Shown: positions 49,009 to 60,599 of the stretch, piece by piece
Layout of the letters: each line of letters begins with the position of its first letter
Numbering within the stretch: position 1 is the first letter of the stretch
Source of the DNA: Populus alba
Lineage: Eukaryota > Streptophyta > Magnoliopsida > Malpighiales > Salicaceae
Length of the DNA stretch: 64,000 nt
Assembly (NCBI RefSeq): GCF_005239225.2
Contig: NC_133300.1
Coordinates: 2,881,875 to 2,945,874, forward strand
Reading direction: 5' to 3'
Notes under the pieces: model-generated
What the model was told of the DNA's origin: nothing
Database searches by the model: none
The model's input: the letters and a program-made list of their open reading frames with translations, nothing else
Translations under genes and position numbers: made by a program

Positions 49009-50520
49009 ATGACTTGGTGCAATGACTGCAACGATGTCCAAACAATTGAAAGAAGCTCACCTCCACCTTGTAATGCAAGTGTTATCGCTCAAAGACACAA
49101 AGAATGCTTGATTCGAAGTTGCCCGTCATGTGGACACCAAATCAAATGCCAAGACCAGGTTTTTTGTTTTTAAATAATTTCCTTATATGTAGTTTTGTAC
49201 GTATAATACTTGGTTGGTGATGTATATACTCTTTGCAGGCAAGAATCCATGACTTGCCAGGGCTACCGGCCGGAGTGAAGTTTGATCCGACTGATCAAGA
49301 GCTGCTTGAGCATTTGGAGGGGAAGGTGAAGTCTGATACCCGCAAGGTCCACCCTCTAATTGATGAGTTCATCCCTACAATCGATGGAGAGAATGGGATT
49401 TGCTATACTCACCCAGAAAAGTTACCAGGTGAACATTCCTTCAGGAATACAACATTTTTTAGCAAGCTCGTCCATGATGATCAGATCCAACTTGATTGAC
49501 ATTCTTGAGTGCTTGCATGCAAAATGAGAGATAAGGTCAATTATCATTAGGTCCTCTATTGTTTAAGAGCCTATCGAGTCAGGCTAGAGGAAAATCATGA
49601 TATAAATCTAACTACACAACAATACTCCGTTACTGATCAAAATTCCTGAATCATAGTAGATCGAGTAGTTAACCTGTTCATCTCTTTTGAGGCACCCACC
49701 AAAACTAAACGTTAGTACTGAGATCCTAGAAGAAACCCACCACCTAACCCTTGTATATTTGTTAGCATTTGGTATTAGATCCATGAAGAAACCTCCCAAC
49801 CAACCCTAGAAATACAAGCTATATATAATTCCTAGAAGGATATTAGCTTTCCAATAATGGAACGTTATAGCTTGATTAATTAGGTGCAGCCAATTACATT
49901 TTCCTCACGCATGCATGTTAATTATATTGATGATATTGGTCTATTGTCACCATGCAGGGGTGAGCAAAGATGGGCTAATTCGCCACTTCTTCCATCGGCC
50001 ATCGAAGGCATACACGACCGGAACAAGGAAGAGAAGAAAGGTACACACGGACACAGAAGGTGGTGAGACGAGATGGCACAAAACAGGCAAGACTAGACCG
50101 GTTCTTGCTGGTGGAAAAGTGAAAGGTTACAAGAAGATACTAGTGCTTTATACCAACTATGGGAAGCAAAGGAAGCCAGAGAAAACAAATTGGGTGATGC
50201 ATCAATACCATCTTGGAAACAATGAAGAAGAGAAAGATGGAGAGCTTGTGGTTTCTAAAGTCTTCTACCAAACACAACCTAGACAGTGTGGTTCTCTCAT
50301 CAAGGATGCTGCTCCTGCTCCTTCAAAATTAAAGGTACCAAGTAGTGGGCATGAGGGCTCTAACCTTAAGAATAGTACCCATCTTGCTGATCAGTACTAT
50401 CACCCTTCTTCTTTTATATCCTTTGACCAAAGTGGACAGAATAGATCAACAAACCCTAACCCTCCTCAACAGCTACTCTCCCATTTTGCAGTTCATGATG
50501 GATCTTCTTTTATCCCCTGA
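49009..50520 (+). CDS. NAC-domain transcription factor, SND2/SND3 (NAC073/NAC010) group
   Basis: Nuclear transcription factor of the subgroup that in Arabidopsis includes SND2, SND3 and NAC075, linked to secondary cell wall regulation. Three exons: 49009-49158, 49239-49428, 49958-50520, 300 residues; intron phases 0 and 1 fit exactly. The start [10 protein letters not shown] is the conserved N-terminus of this group and is the first in-frame ATG. An N-terminal CPSCGHQI cysteine motif precedes the NAC domain, which runs from [17 protein letters not shown] through [45 protein letters not shown] and [20 protein letters not shown] to [11 protein letters not shown]. The C-terminus is Ser/Asn/Pro-rich, the likely activation region. 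It converges with the GTPase gene downstream. Which member of the group it is cannot be settled here. Confidence 0.94.
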
Positions 50521-51906
50521 AAAATAAAGCAATGGGATCGAGTCTATGGCTGCATGATATGGTGGCCTATGTAGCAAAATATATAGAGCTTCCAAGTTCC
50601 AATCTTTGAGCATTGGTGAAATAAATTAATAAATATATATATATGAACTTAGGAGAGGGCCAAAAGGCAGCATTGAGAAGAATAAATATCTTTGGCAAAG
50701 AACTAGGAGCCAGATTCTTGAGGGTTAGAGAATTGAAGAATATTTTGGCAATATTAATTCCTTTCTTCTTCTTTTTCACTTTATTAATTCATGCTCTGTA
50801 CAGTGTGACAAAGATGTAAATTTCACATGGGTTCTAACTCTTTTTCTACGAGAGAATGTTAACTTTGGACCTGTACAAGGATGATGATTCTTAAACTATA
50901 AATATTCTGACAGGATTTGTTTCATACTTTGTTCTGTAAAACCTCTATAATGATTACTCCTCATCTAAGAATGTAGCTATCTTTCTCTCCCATGTTGTCT
51001 TGTGAAGTATTTGTTTATTATGCCTTCACAAATTTTGAGCAAACTGTAAAATCTGGAGCTAGTTTGATCATGTTAACACATTGAACACAGCTAGCTCAAT
51101 TTTAATGCAGAACTCATGGTCCCTTTCGGTTTTTGATATTTCCAAACAGTGAGGTATTCATGGATCCTTTTGATATAACATGGGATTCGCGATCACATGG
51201 TCCTATGATTGACAAGAATTAATCCATCTATTTTAGGGAAAAATCTTCATGTTTGATGGGCCATGGAAATCATTTTACACAAACCGTCCAAGGTGACTTG
51301 AATCCAAAGCCTCCCCAGATTTCGAAGTCCTTACCAGTTACCACTAATGTGTGAGCATTTTGATGTAGAAAAAAAAATCATGTTACTGTTTTCCATTTCC
51401 ATGGCCATAGCATCCTTAAGCAAGCTAGTTTCGTGCATCAAAGCCTGGCCTAGTCTTACGCATAACATGTCACCATCGTTTTAGCAAAGAGAGTTATGGA
51501 AAAACTTGGCCTAATCGATCTCTGTAGCAATCAAGTGACCTAAGTTGATAAAATTGATGAACTTGCCTGGCTCCCGAAGGGATCGAAGTTCCAATTTCAT
51601 TGCACTTGGGAGCTTTAGGTAAGAAAAGCCCACAACAGTCCGTGTGACTGGCTAATTACAGTATTAACTGACAACATGTTAATAATAATTTTTTTTTTTT
51701 ATTTTTAAAATTAGTATTTCAAAATAATTTGAAAATATCAAAAATATATTAATTTAAAAAAAAATCAATTTTTTTTAGAAACACTTTCCAAACACATTGT
51801 GAAACACCCTCGAATCACTAGTCCAACTTCAAGTGAAATTAACAAGTCCATCCAACTTCCTCTATACGGATAAGAACCATTATTTTAGTCAAAACCCAAA
51901 AAAATG
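50521..51906. other. Convergent intergenic region between the NAC and GTPase genes
   Basis: Holds the two 3' UTRs facing each other. A MITE-like AT-rich repeat lies at about 51680-51800 (AAATATCAAAAATATATT, then CACTTTCCAAACACATTG). No open frame with protein character. Confidence 0.5.
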
Positions 51907-54900
51907 TTACTTCTTCAGGACAAGTCTTTTGTATAGAGCATAGACATCTTTCTTCTTGGAGCTCTTCAGCTCAAGCAAATCTCCACCAAAACCAAGTTCA
52001 GTGAGCTCCTGCTGCATCTTCAGAACGGTTAACCTAACATAGGACCTTGAACCAGCCTTTCGATCTTCACTGTCTTCATTAGCCTTGACATCAGAATTCT
52101 CAACTTCTGTTGTCGTGCATTTTTGCAGGGCCATTTTTTGTTTTTTTGATTCCCTTGCTATTTCTTCATCAATATCCATATCCTGGACAGAATCCTGACC
52201 CGCACTCAGAACTTTCAGCCTTGACCGTTTCCCCCAAGCAATGGTTTCCATCTCAGAACCCAATGCAGTTTCATTTGAATGGTCAGGCGATAACTCTACC
52301 TGAGGTGAAACTAGTTTTCTCTGCTGCAGTTCCGCATGTAAAGAAGGCCCATTTGCCATTATATTTTGCCCTAGCATTGAGCTTAATCTTTGTTCGCATT
52401 TCGTTTTCAATGCCTCTAACTCTTGATCTCTCTCTTTAACCATAGCTTCTAGTAAAGCAACCCTAGATATAGCATCGACTTCTGATATACGCAACCTGTC
52501 AACTTCACTGGCAAGATCCACCTTTTGTCTCTCCAAGTCTTCAATCTGCTTTTGTGCAGTTTCCATCTGGGCAAGTCTTTCTATTGCAAGCTGAGAAGCA
52601 TCCCACTTAGAATTTTGAGCAGCCAGTACATCTGATTGTGCTGTTTCAACAAACTTATTTGCCACCTTAACTTCCTCTGCTGTGACTTTACACCTTTCAT
52701 TAGCTTCCTCAAACCTTTTTGACTCAGAGAGGTACTTCTGCTCCATTTGGGTTCTGTCCTGTACCAGTATCTGAGCTTGCATCTCCAATGCATGAGCAAC
52801 AGTTTTGACAGACTCATACTTATCAGTCAAGTTCTTGAGTTGAAGCTTCAAAGCTGATAATTCCAACTCATATTTGTCCATCTTTTCTTGAGAACCCTGC
52901 ATATGCAAATGAAGCATCCAAAATACAAGTGAAAAGATTAAAAATAAAAAAATTGTTTTCTCCACGCTTCTTGAATTTGAAGGCTACTATATGATAGCGA
53001 TCAGCAAATGATTGAGGTTATAGAGCAGACCTTCAAGTCCAAATTCAAAGTGGTTATTTTCTGCTCAGCCTCCTCAAGCTTTGCTATCTTGACCTTAATT
53101 TCCTTGTCCTGCTGTTTTAAAACTCAAGGAAAGTTGTAAAGGTTTGTAAATAATGTATAAGCAAAATAAGCAAAAGCATTGTTGGAAAAGTAATCCCTAT
53201 AAAAACTTTCAAATATCCAAAATATCCTCGTCTTTTCAGTTGAATTCAAGTTTTACAGTTACAATCCTCTTCTCTCTTTCATCTTCTGTAGTTTTACAGG
53301 ACACTAGTTGTGTGTATTTAAGAGCAGATGGTCTCTGTTATGTAGTGTAAAAATTACAATATAGCTCGCATGCAATGCAAATTCATAAACAGCTACTAAA
53401 TATGAAATAAAAGCTAGCAGATACACACAGATAGACTAGTATTTCTACAACCAATATGGCTGGAGGGCCATTCTTTCCTTTATCAGCTTAAGGGGATGCT
53501 GTATTCCCAAACCAATCAAGATGTGGATGCAGCGTTTCCTCTTGTCTATATGGATAGATTTAATATGGATATTCTTGTATATATCGTACTAATACAAAAA
53601 CATATGTATTTGTGAGTGGAGAGATGGAGAGCATCACCTTTTCTGCCAAGCTATTGCATAACTCAGCACTCAGAGCTTCTTCTCTGCAGTTTACATCCTC
53701 AATTGGATATTCCAGCAGTACATTTTCCTTCTCTATATTAGCCTTGAATTCATTAACTGCAATAACATACTTCTCTTTCCATTCATCAGCCTTTTTCCAT
53801 GCTAACTGAGTTTGTCCATGAGAAGCAGCAAGTCTTGCTTCTGCTTCATGAGCCCCTGACATGGTTCCCACCTTAACCTGGTCTTTAACTGCCTTCTTAT
53901 TCCATGTCTCTTCATATTTTCTCCTCCATTCCAAGGATTCCTGCTTTGCAGAATCCAGCATTTCAAGTGAACTAGAATACCTCTCCTCCAATGAGCTGCA
54001 TTTCCTCTCCAGATCAGTTATACGGCTCTTGTAACATTCAGAGACCTTATTCAAGTCATTTATAGCATCTTCATAACTCTTTCGATATTCTGTTTTGAAT
54101 TTCTCACTTGCTTCCAACTTCTTGTGAAGCATTTGCATCTTATCTTCCATTGAGGAGCATTTCAAGATAAGGACATTTTTGTCTGATGAAGCTTCATCAA
54201 TCAGCTTCTTAGCATGATGGAGAATAGGATCCTGCAAACTGAATAACAATTCCAGACATAAGCTGGGACACATGAAAATGTTCTGCAAGAGGTTTCATAG
54301 TTTAGAAAAAAGGTTGGCATATGCCAGAGACTTTGGATAACTAGATAGCTTATAAATATGGAAGACAAAATCCTCGAGGCTAAAGATTAGCAGCTAGATT
54401 AATTACATCAACTTATATAGTGAAGGAATGGGTGCAAATTGCATTTCAAATAGAGAGTTCACCATGTCCCAAACATCTCATGCAAGGGTGATGATATTCG
54501 ACCACCCTTTTTTATCCCTTCCTTTAGAGGATTATGGAAACCATTATTTGTTGAGCCTGGATAAGACCTCAGGTCACAACACTACATTCAATTCACAGGG
54601 GTACTTGGCAAGGTAATCATCCCGTACAGGGAATTTTACTCACAAGAGTGAATGGGCAAGATTATAAGCATTGGTGTGGTACTTGCTGAAAAGTGAAAAT
54701 CAACATAAACAAACCTCTGTTGTAAGAAGGATGACAACTTCTGCCATTTTGCTGGACCATGAACTGATGCTTCATACTCAGATAGAAGACTATCAAGAAC
54801 CTAAGCAATATAATCACTCTGGTTATTATTCATATATATAATTCATATAAATCTACTCACTGCCACCTATAATGTATTTAGATTAAGAATTTGCATAGTC

Positions 54901-57900
54901 AAAACAAACAACTTCACAAACAGCAAATAAGGGAAATTCATAGATTGATAAAAGAAATGCGTTGCGATGCTTTTGAAGTACAAAGAATCATTATTCCCTT
55001 ATTATGCAATTGCCAGTAATAGAAGGAATCTTGTACTGCACAAATGAAAACACTGGTTACAGAAAAGGATTTCTTTCTGCCTATCTTCCTTTGTTTATTT
55101 TCTATAATTTGTCAGGAAGGTGAAAAGCACCTGAATCATGTATCTAACCCATGTCTGTCAGTTTAAATTGGAAATTTATGTCATGGGCAATGCTCGCGAA
55201 TACTTAAAAGTTACACTAACTATGATAACACAAAACACAGAAGAAACCCTTCAAGATATTTCCAATGCCTTGGGGACTTATAGAAATTGAAAAACTTTAG
55301 TTAAGTGAACAGAATGCAGTAATGATACGAGAACTTCAAAATAATAAATAAATAAATGCAGAAGACTGTTAATGCACTTACTATGACAACTCTTTCAATT
55401 TTTGCATCATCAACTTGACAAGCTGCTTTCAGCTTCCGTTCCATGTTTTGTATAGCATTTAAACATTGTATATCTGCCTCTATAAATTCATTTCTTTTAT
55501 AATCCTGCATCAATAACACCACAATCAGATTTCATCTGGCTTGTAACCACAAGGATAGGCAGTTCCATAACAATAGCAAACTAAGATTCTGCACTTTTAG
55601 TGGAGCAGCTATGCATTTGAAAGTAAGTCATTTTCATCCCATTGAGCCATTTAGAGTACAAACTAGAGAGCAGCATCATAAACTTCCCATCCTCAAAGAA
55701 GACCGGAGGCATATAGATCTGACACAACGGTTATCAACAAGGTATACCTGGCTGACTGCTCTTGTTAAACATAAGGCATAAGGCAATATTATTTCCCCTG
55801 GATGGATCCTTCCATAAGTAAAGATGTTTGAGAAAAATTAACTATTTTGGATTCTATTATTAGCTTTTCGATCCTAGTACAGAAATTTTTTTATTAAACA
55901 TTTTGTTTAGGTTTTTCTTTTTTATGCCTAGTTTGCATGTCCTTTTCTCATTTGAGTTTAGTGACATTGAAAACATTCTCTTGGTTCTTGTGCGATTAGG
56001 CTTTTAAATGTCTGGAAAACCTTTGTAACTACAATAGGATGGGGACCATTGCTTGGTCCAGTGGTAAAAGTTTTGGATCTGGGTAAGGTCACAAGGACAG
56101 GCATGTGAGAGTTCTATGCATTTCTCATTGATTTTTAAGGAAGTTTAATACACACCTCAAATGCCTTTTTACAGAAATTCTGAAGAAGCACTTCATATTT
56201 TTGTCTAGCAGAACCAACTCCGACAGCACTAGCATTATACACAGAAATTGACTTCTGAACTGCTTCATCATGCTCCTCTCGTAAGGAAACCTAAAGTTAA
56301 TGAATTAAAAAGAAATCATAACAACAATAAATGAGCGATAATAAAATCAAAACTTTTTTCCTTACTTCATCAGCAGGCTTTGTGCGATCAAAAGCAGACT
56401 TATAAACTTCAATGGCTGTATCGAATGCCTTTTGGCATTCTGATTCTTCTACATTCTGAAAAGGAAATTAAAATATTAAAAAGCAAGGACTGTGGCTTTT
56501 GAATAAAGGAATGCCAATGTGCACAAAAGGACAAGTGTAGTTACTGAAATAAACTTGAAGAAAATGTTGTGCTCAGTTTTGTTTTTTTAACTATAACCAC
56601 TACGACATTGTTTTTAGAGTTAATCCAATTTTCCATCAACCTAAAACAATATTAATAACATCTGCACCAAGAAGACCTTTCTTCCAATTTTCAAGCTATT
56701 CACTCATCAAGTGTATATTGAGTTGAGCTGGTCCTTCAATTTCGTAGCAAAAATTAGGTAGTAGAATCTTAACCTAGGCATATGTTTTAAAAGTCTAAGT
56801 TAGCATAGAACTGATAAACCATGTTTAGAAAAATACCATCCTTGATAGTTGCAAATAATACTTTGTTAAGTATTCCACATCTGGTATAAAGTCATCTAGT
56901 ATACTAGATGGTTTAAACTAGATAGAGAGACAAAGCTGTCCTTGTGTCTTGACTAGGCCCCACTTGTTCTTGCCTACAATTTTTAAATTTAAACCCTTTC
57001 AAACAATTTTTACTCACAGCAAAAATCACCACGTCTCCTTCCACCACATGACAGACAAATAAGCTGATTTTTTAATCATTTCATCTGGTTCACACCATTT
57101 GGTATACCGGACGATCAACTCTGCATATTTTGAGTTTACCTTCCATTTTGCTCTCAACAGCTAGTTTTATCCTTGCACTATAAAAAGGCAACTCTTACAC
57201 CTTTAAATGATGACGCAGTCCTAACCTTTCTATAATTTGAATCCACTTTGAGCTAATTCTCTTACACCTTTCATTGATTGAATTTTTCACATTTCCTTAA
57301 GAATTGGATCATCCTTAACTAAAGACTTGGGCTTTTAACTTAAACATTCTCTTGAGCGTTTGTGAGTTTGAGAGCTTGTTTTTCTTGATTGAAAATTTTG
57401 TTAAAATGTAAGTGGCACTTAAAACCATTGGGGATTTGGTTGATAGATTTTGGAAGAGCTAGAGAATGAGAGGTTTACATCTTTAGCCTTGCAAAAATAT
57501 TTGGTATTGTAAATGGGGTTGTCACCCTTGAAGGAGGCTAATTGAATGATAGTAAAAAGCACCAGCTAACTACTTGAGGAGTGGAGGCAGTTAGTGCCAC
57601 AATACTATAAATATTCGAATAACCTCTTGCTCTACTCTTTTCATAATTACTTGTTACTTCTGTTGTGATTGAATATTTGGTTGATATAAGCTAGTTTTTT
57701 TTGGTTGTGATTAATCCAAAAAGATATGAAAACTAGCTTTAGTTTAGAACACCTAATTTATCCCCTCACCCCACAAAATATATAGAAATAGAATCTAAAC
57801 CAATCACTAACCTGCCACGAGGAAGATATTGTAGGAACAGCCCCTCTGTTAAGAGAATCCAGAAAGGATTTTGTAATACCAACAAGAATAGGTCCTGTCA

Positions 57901-60564
57901 TAACAGTGCCTCCAACTTGCTTAGGCTTAGTTCTTTCAAAAACAAATTTTGCCAACATATTGAGCCCCGATAGAAATTCTGGCCTATACTTGTCCAACTA
58001 GACATGAAACATGTTAAGGTATCAGATGATAAAAAAGGATAGGCTCATCAAGTTCTTAATCTTCAGACAGGAATATAAAAATAGATCAAAAAGTTACACT
58101 AACCAAAACTCGATCAAGATGTTGCAGGTCAGCTTCATTGTTCAAAGGGCTGACAAGAGTAAAGCACTCTCGATTTGGAAAAAGAGCTCGAATAGACTCC
58201 CGAATCTGGAATTATTACCCATACAAATCAGCAAATCTGTGGGCATAAAAAACCAATCCAATTGCTCAATTGAAATGAGAACACATCAAAGATGAACATC
58301 CTAGAACCAATTAATTCCACAAAGTATGCTTGGTTTCTTTACCATATTGGATTTAGCTTCAAATGAACAAACAGTTTGGATTTAAAAGGAAAAAGGTATG
58401 GAAAATGTATTGGTTCAGCATAAGGGTACAAATAATTTTGAAAATAAAAAAATCCACAAGACCAATTCTGCAGCATAAATCATTAGGATTGTAATTATCA
58501 TTAGCAACTTTTCAGGTTCAATATACTTAATGAGATTGTTGCAACAGAAAACAAATGGATTTGCTATAATCAGCGTTTGTCAAGGTGAAACAAAGAGAGG
58601 GATTCCAAAAGGTGGTGCACAATTGAGGCATGCCTTAGTCCAGCCAAAAAGAGAGCAGGTCCGTGTTGTAAGTTGTGTCCAGTGCCCAAGTTCCCAGAAA
58701 GGTATTAGCACATCATCCATTAATGTTTCTTCACAACAAACTAATTACTTCTACCTGGCAACTTATTTTTATATTATACATAATACTTTGTTCCAAGAGT
58801 TTGAGCAAGCAGTGATAACAACTCATTACAATTTGCTATTGTATCCAAGTTCCCAGATTGTTGCTTTTTAAAGATTTCTAGTCATCTCAAACTACAGTAA
58901 GATCAAGCCATGCAAATACCTTGTTTCTAGCAGCTACATCCTTTCTACTACCCAGCACTGGTCTCAAGGCCAGCTCTAGGTAGTTGCAGGGTGTTATTTT
59001 TGTATTATCCTCTTTCAAATCCAAGCAGAAGTCCTGAAAGTAGCATTTCAAAAGGCTGGTTAAATTAAACGTAATGCAAAAAATAATGTTTTTAGGCTTC
59101 CAAGGTAAGGGAAACTTATGGTCGAAGAATTCAAAATATATAATTCAGGATCATTTATGGAACTATTCACAAGAAATGCATAAAATTTAAATATGATGTC
59201 TAAAAGATCACCCTCAAAAGCCAAACAAATACAGGGGAGAAGTGCCCAAGATCAGGGACAGTTTCTTTTTCTCCAGAAGCTTTGACATGAATATGCTTGG
59301 TCATTTCAGAGACCAGAGAGAGACAATCGAGTGCAGCTTCATCTATAACCCCCATCTGAAAATAATAATAAAATGAGGGACCAAAATAAGCAGGATATCT
59401 ACAATTGGGAATAGGTGGCACAGAAAACATGCAAAAGGTTAATCACACACTAGCAGAAGTTACTGCAAACCAAGTTAACAAGGCCTTTGATTCAAAAATC
59501 CTAACCTGGTTGTAAACAAACAAACTTGATAAGAGGATGGCCAAGGAGAATATCTGGGCGCTGTACGTCCCCTGTCAAAACGAAGCGATTGGAAAATAAA
59601 TAACATTACTATAACAATCACCAAAAATATTTGGTTGAGAAGTGGGGTGGGATAGTGATACAGATAACAAATTATTAACCAGTTTATTTGCCACTACTAA
59701 CAACTGGCTGATGATGTACGCAATGCATCACTTCATTTGCATACAATCCACATCAACCAAGTGAGATGAAAATTATGATTGATGCATCTGCCGAAACATA
59801 AAATTACAAGCCAAAGAGAAACTTAACTGTTTGATCATAAGCATCAATCCCTTCACAGTCCAGCAGTACAAGACTGTATTCAGTTCCACCCAATGCAGCT
59901 CTCTTCAAAGGTTCACTCCAAATCCAAATCCCTTTAGTGCAAGGTTGATGGGTTGACCCAACTTGAAATCCAGTGCTCCTACCAAGAAGCTACAGCAAGT
60001 TCCCGCAAGTTACACATTTGAGAATTACGTTCAGTTCACATTCTTCACAGATGATATTCAATATAACAGAAATGCCTTCACCAAAACTCCAAAAAAACAA
60101 AAAAACAGAACACCAAGTGTTATACTAGCAATAATCAAGAACGCCACAAGTCATACATTATCCCATACACAACATGAAAAAACCCCAAAACAAAAAAACA
60201 AAAAAAAAAAACAAACTTTACAAAAACCCAGTAACCAAAAGTAGTACTTTTGATGATTTTCTTAGTCGTTTTTCCTTTTGGACTAGAACAACAGATGACC
60301 ATGAAAGTTTCCATTTTGAGTTTAATTTACCTGGTTCAAAAGGAAGCTTTTACCCTGCTTTGCACGCCCACAAACAGAAACAACACCAATAGGTCCTTTA
60401 ATTTGCATAAGAGCATCAACGGCATCTGGGTGCACTTTAAACTTGCCACTTTCATCATAGTAAATGAACTTTATTGGTCTTCCTGCATTGCTTGGCTCTG
60501 TATCGATGGTGTTGTTGCTATCCTTTTCTGGAAAAGAGACCAGGTTTGTAATCTTTTGCATCAT
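51907..60564 (-). CDS. GBPL: Guanylate-binding-protein-like large GTPase (GBPL family) with coiled-coil C-terminus
   Basis: Dynamin-like GTPase; plant GBPLs act in immunity, some in nuclear condensates. Fourteen exons: 60564-60331, 59989-59828, 59571-59506, 59355-59212, 59033-58920, 58205-58104, 57997-57812, 56455-56366, 56290-56156, 55504-55382, 54800-54715, 54238-53638, 53108-53031, 52896-51907; about 1,036 residues, all phases consistent. G1 loop GRAKQGKS, PCTKGIW switch region, G3 LLDCEGID, and WLLRD at the expected guanine-specificity (RD) position. The GBP helical part follows (GGTVMTGPILVGIT), then a long charged coiled coil (exons 12-14). A basic patch AWGKRSRLK and KKQK may be a nuclear signal. 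The C-terminus (VRLTVLKMQQELTELGF...KKKDVYALYKRL) resembles a SAP-type helix pair. ATG 60564 (MMQKITN) is the first in-frame ATG; the frame is open further up only from a TTG. Close to Arabidopsis GBPL3 by eye. Confidence 0.94.
56041..56150 (+). mobile_element. Possible SINE fragment in a GTPase intron
   Basis: GCTTGGTCCAGTGGTAAAAG resembles a tRNA-derived SINE head. GGTCACAAGGACAGGCATG follows, but the B box is poor. It lies in the intron between the exons ending 56156 and starting 55504, antisense to the gene. Confidence 0.3.
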
Positions 60565-60599
60565 TCTCTTGCAGTGTTTTTTGATCCACAAATGTTGTT

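Noticed and set aside
60565..60591. Nine extra N-terminal residues for the GTPase
   Set aside because: The extension starts at TTG; the first ATG in frame is at 60564.
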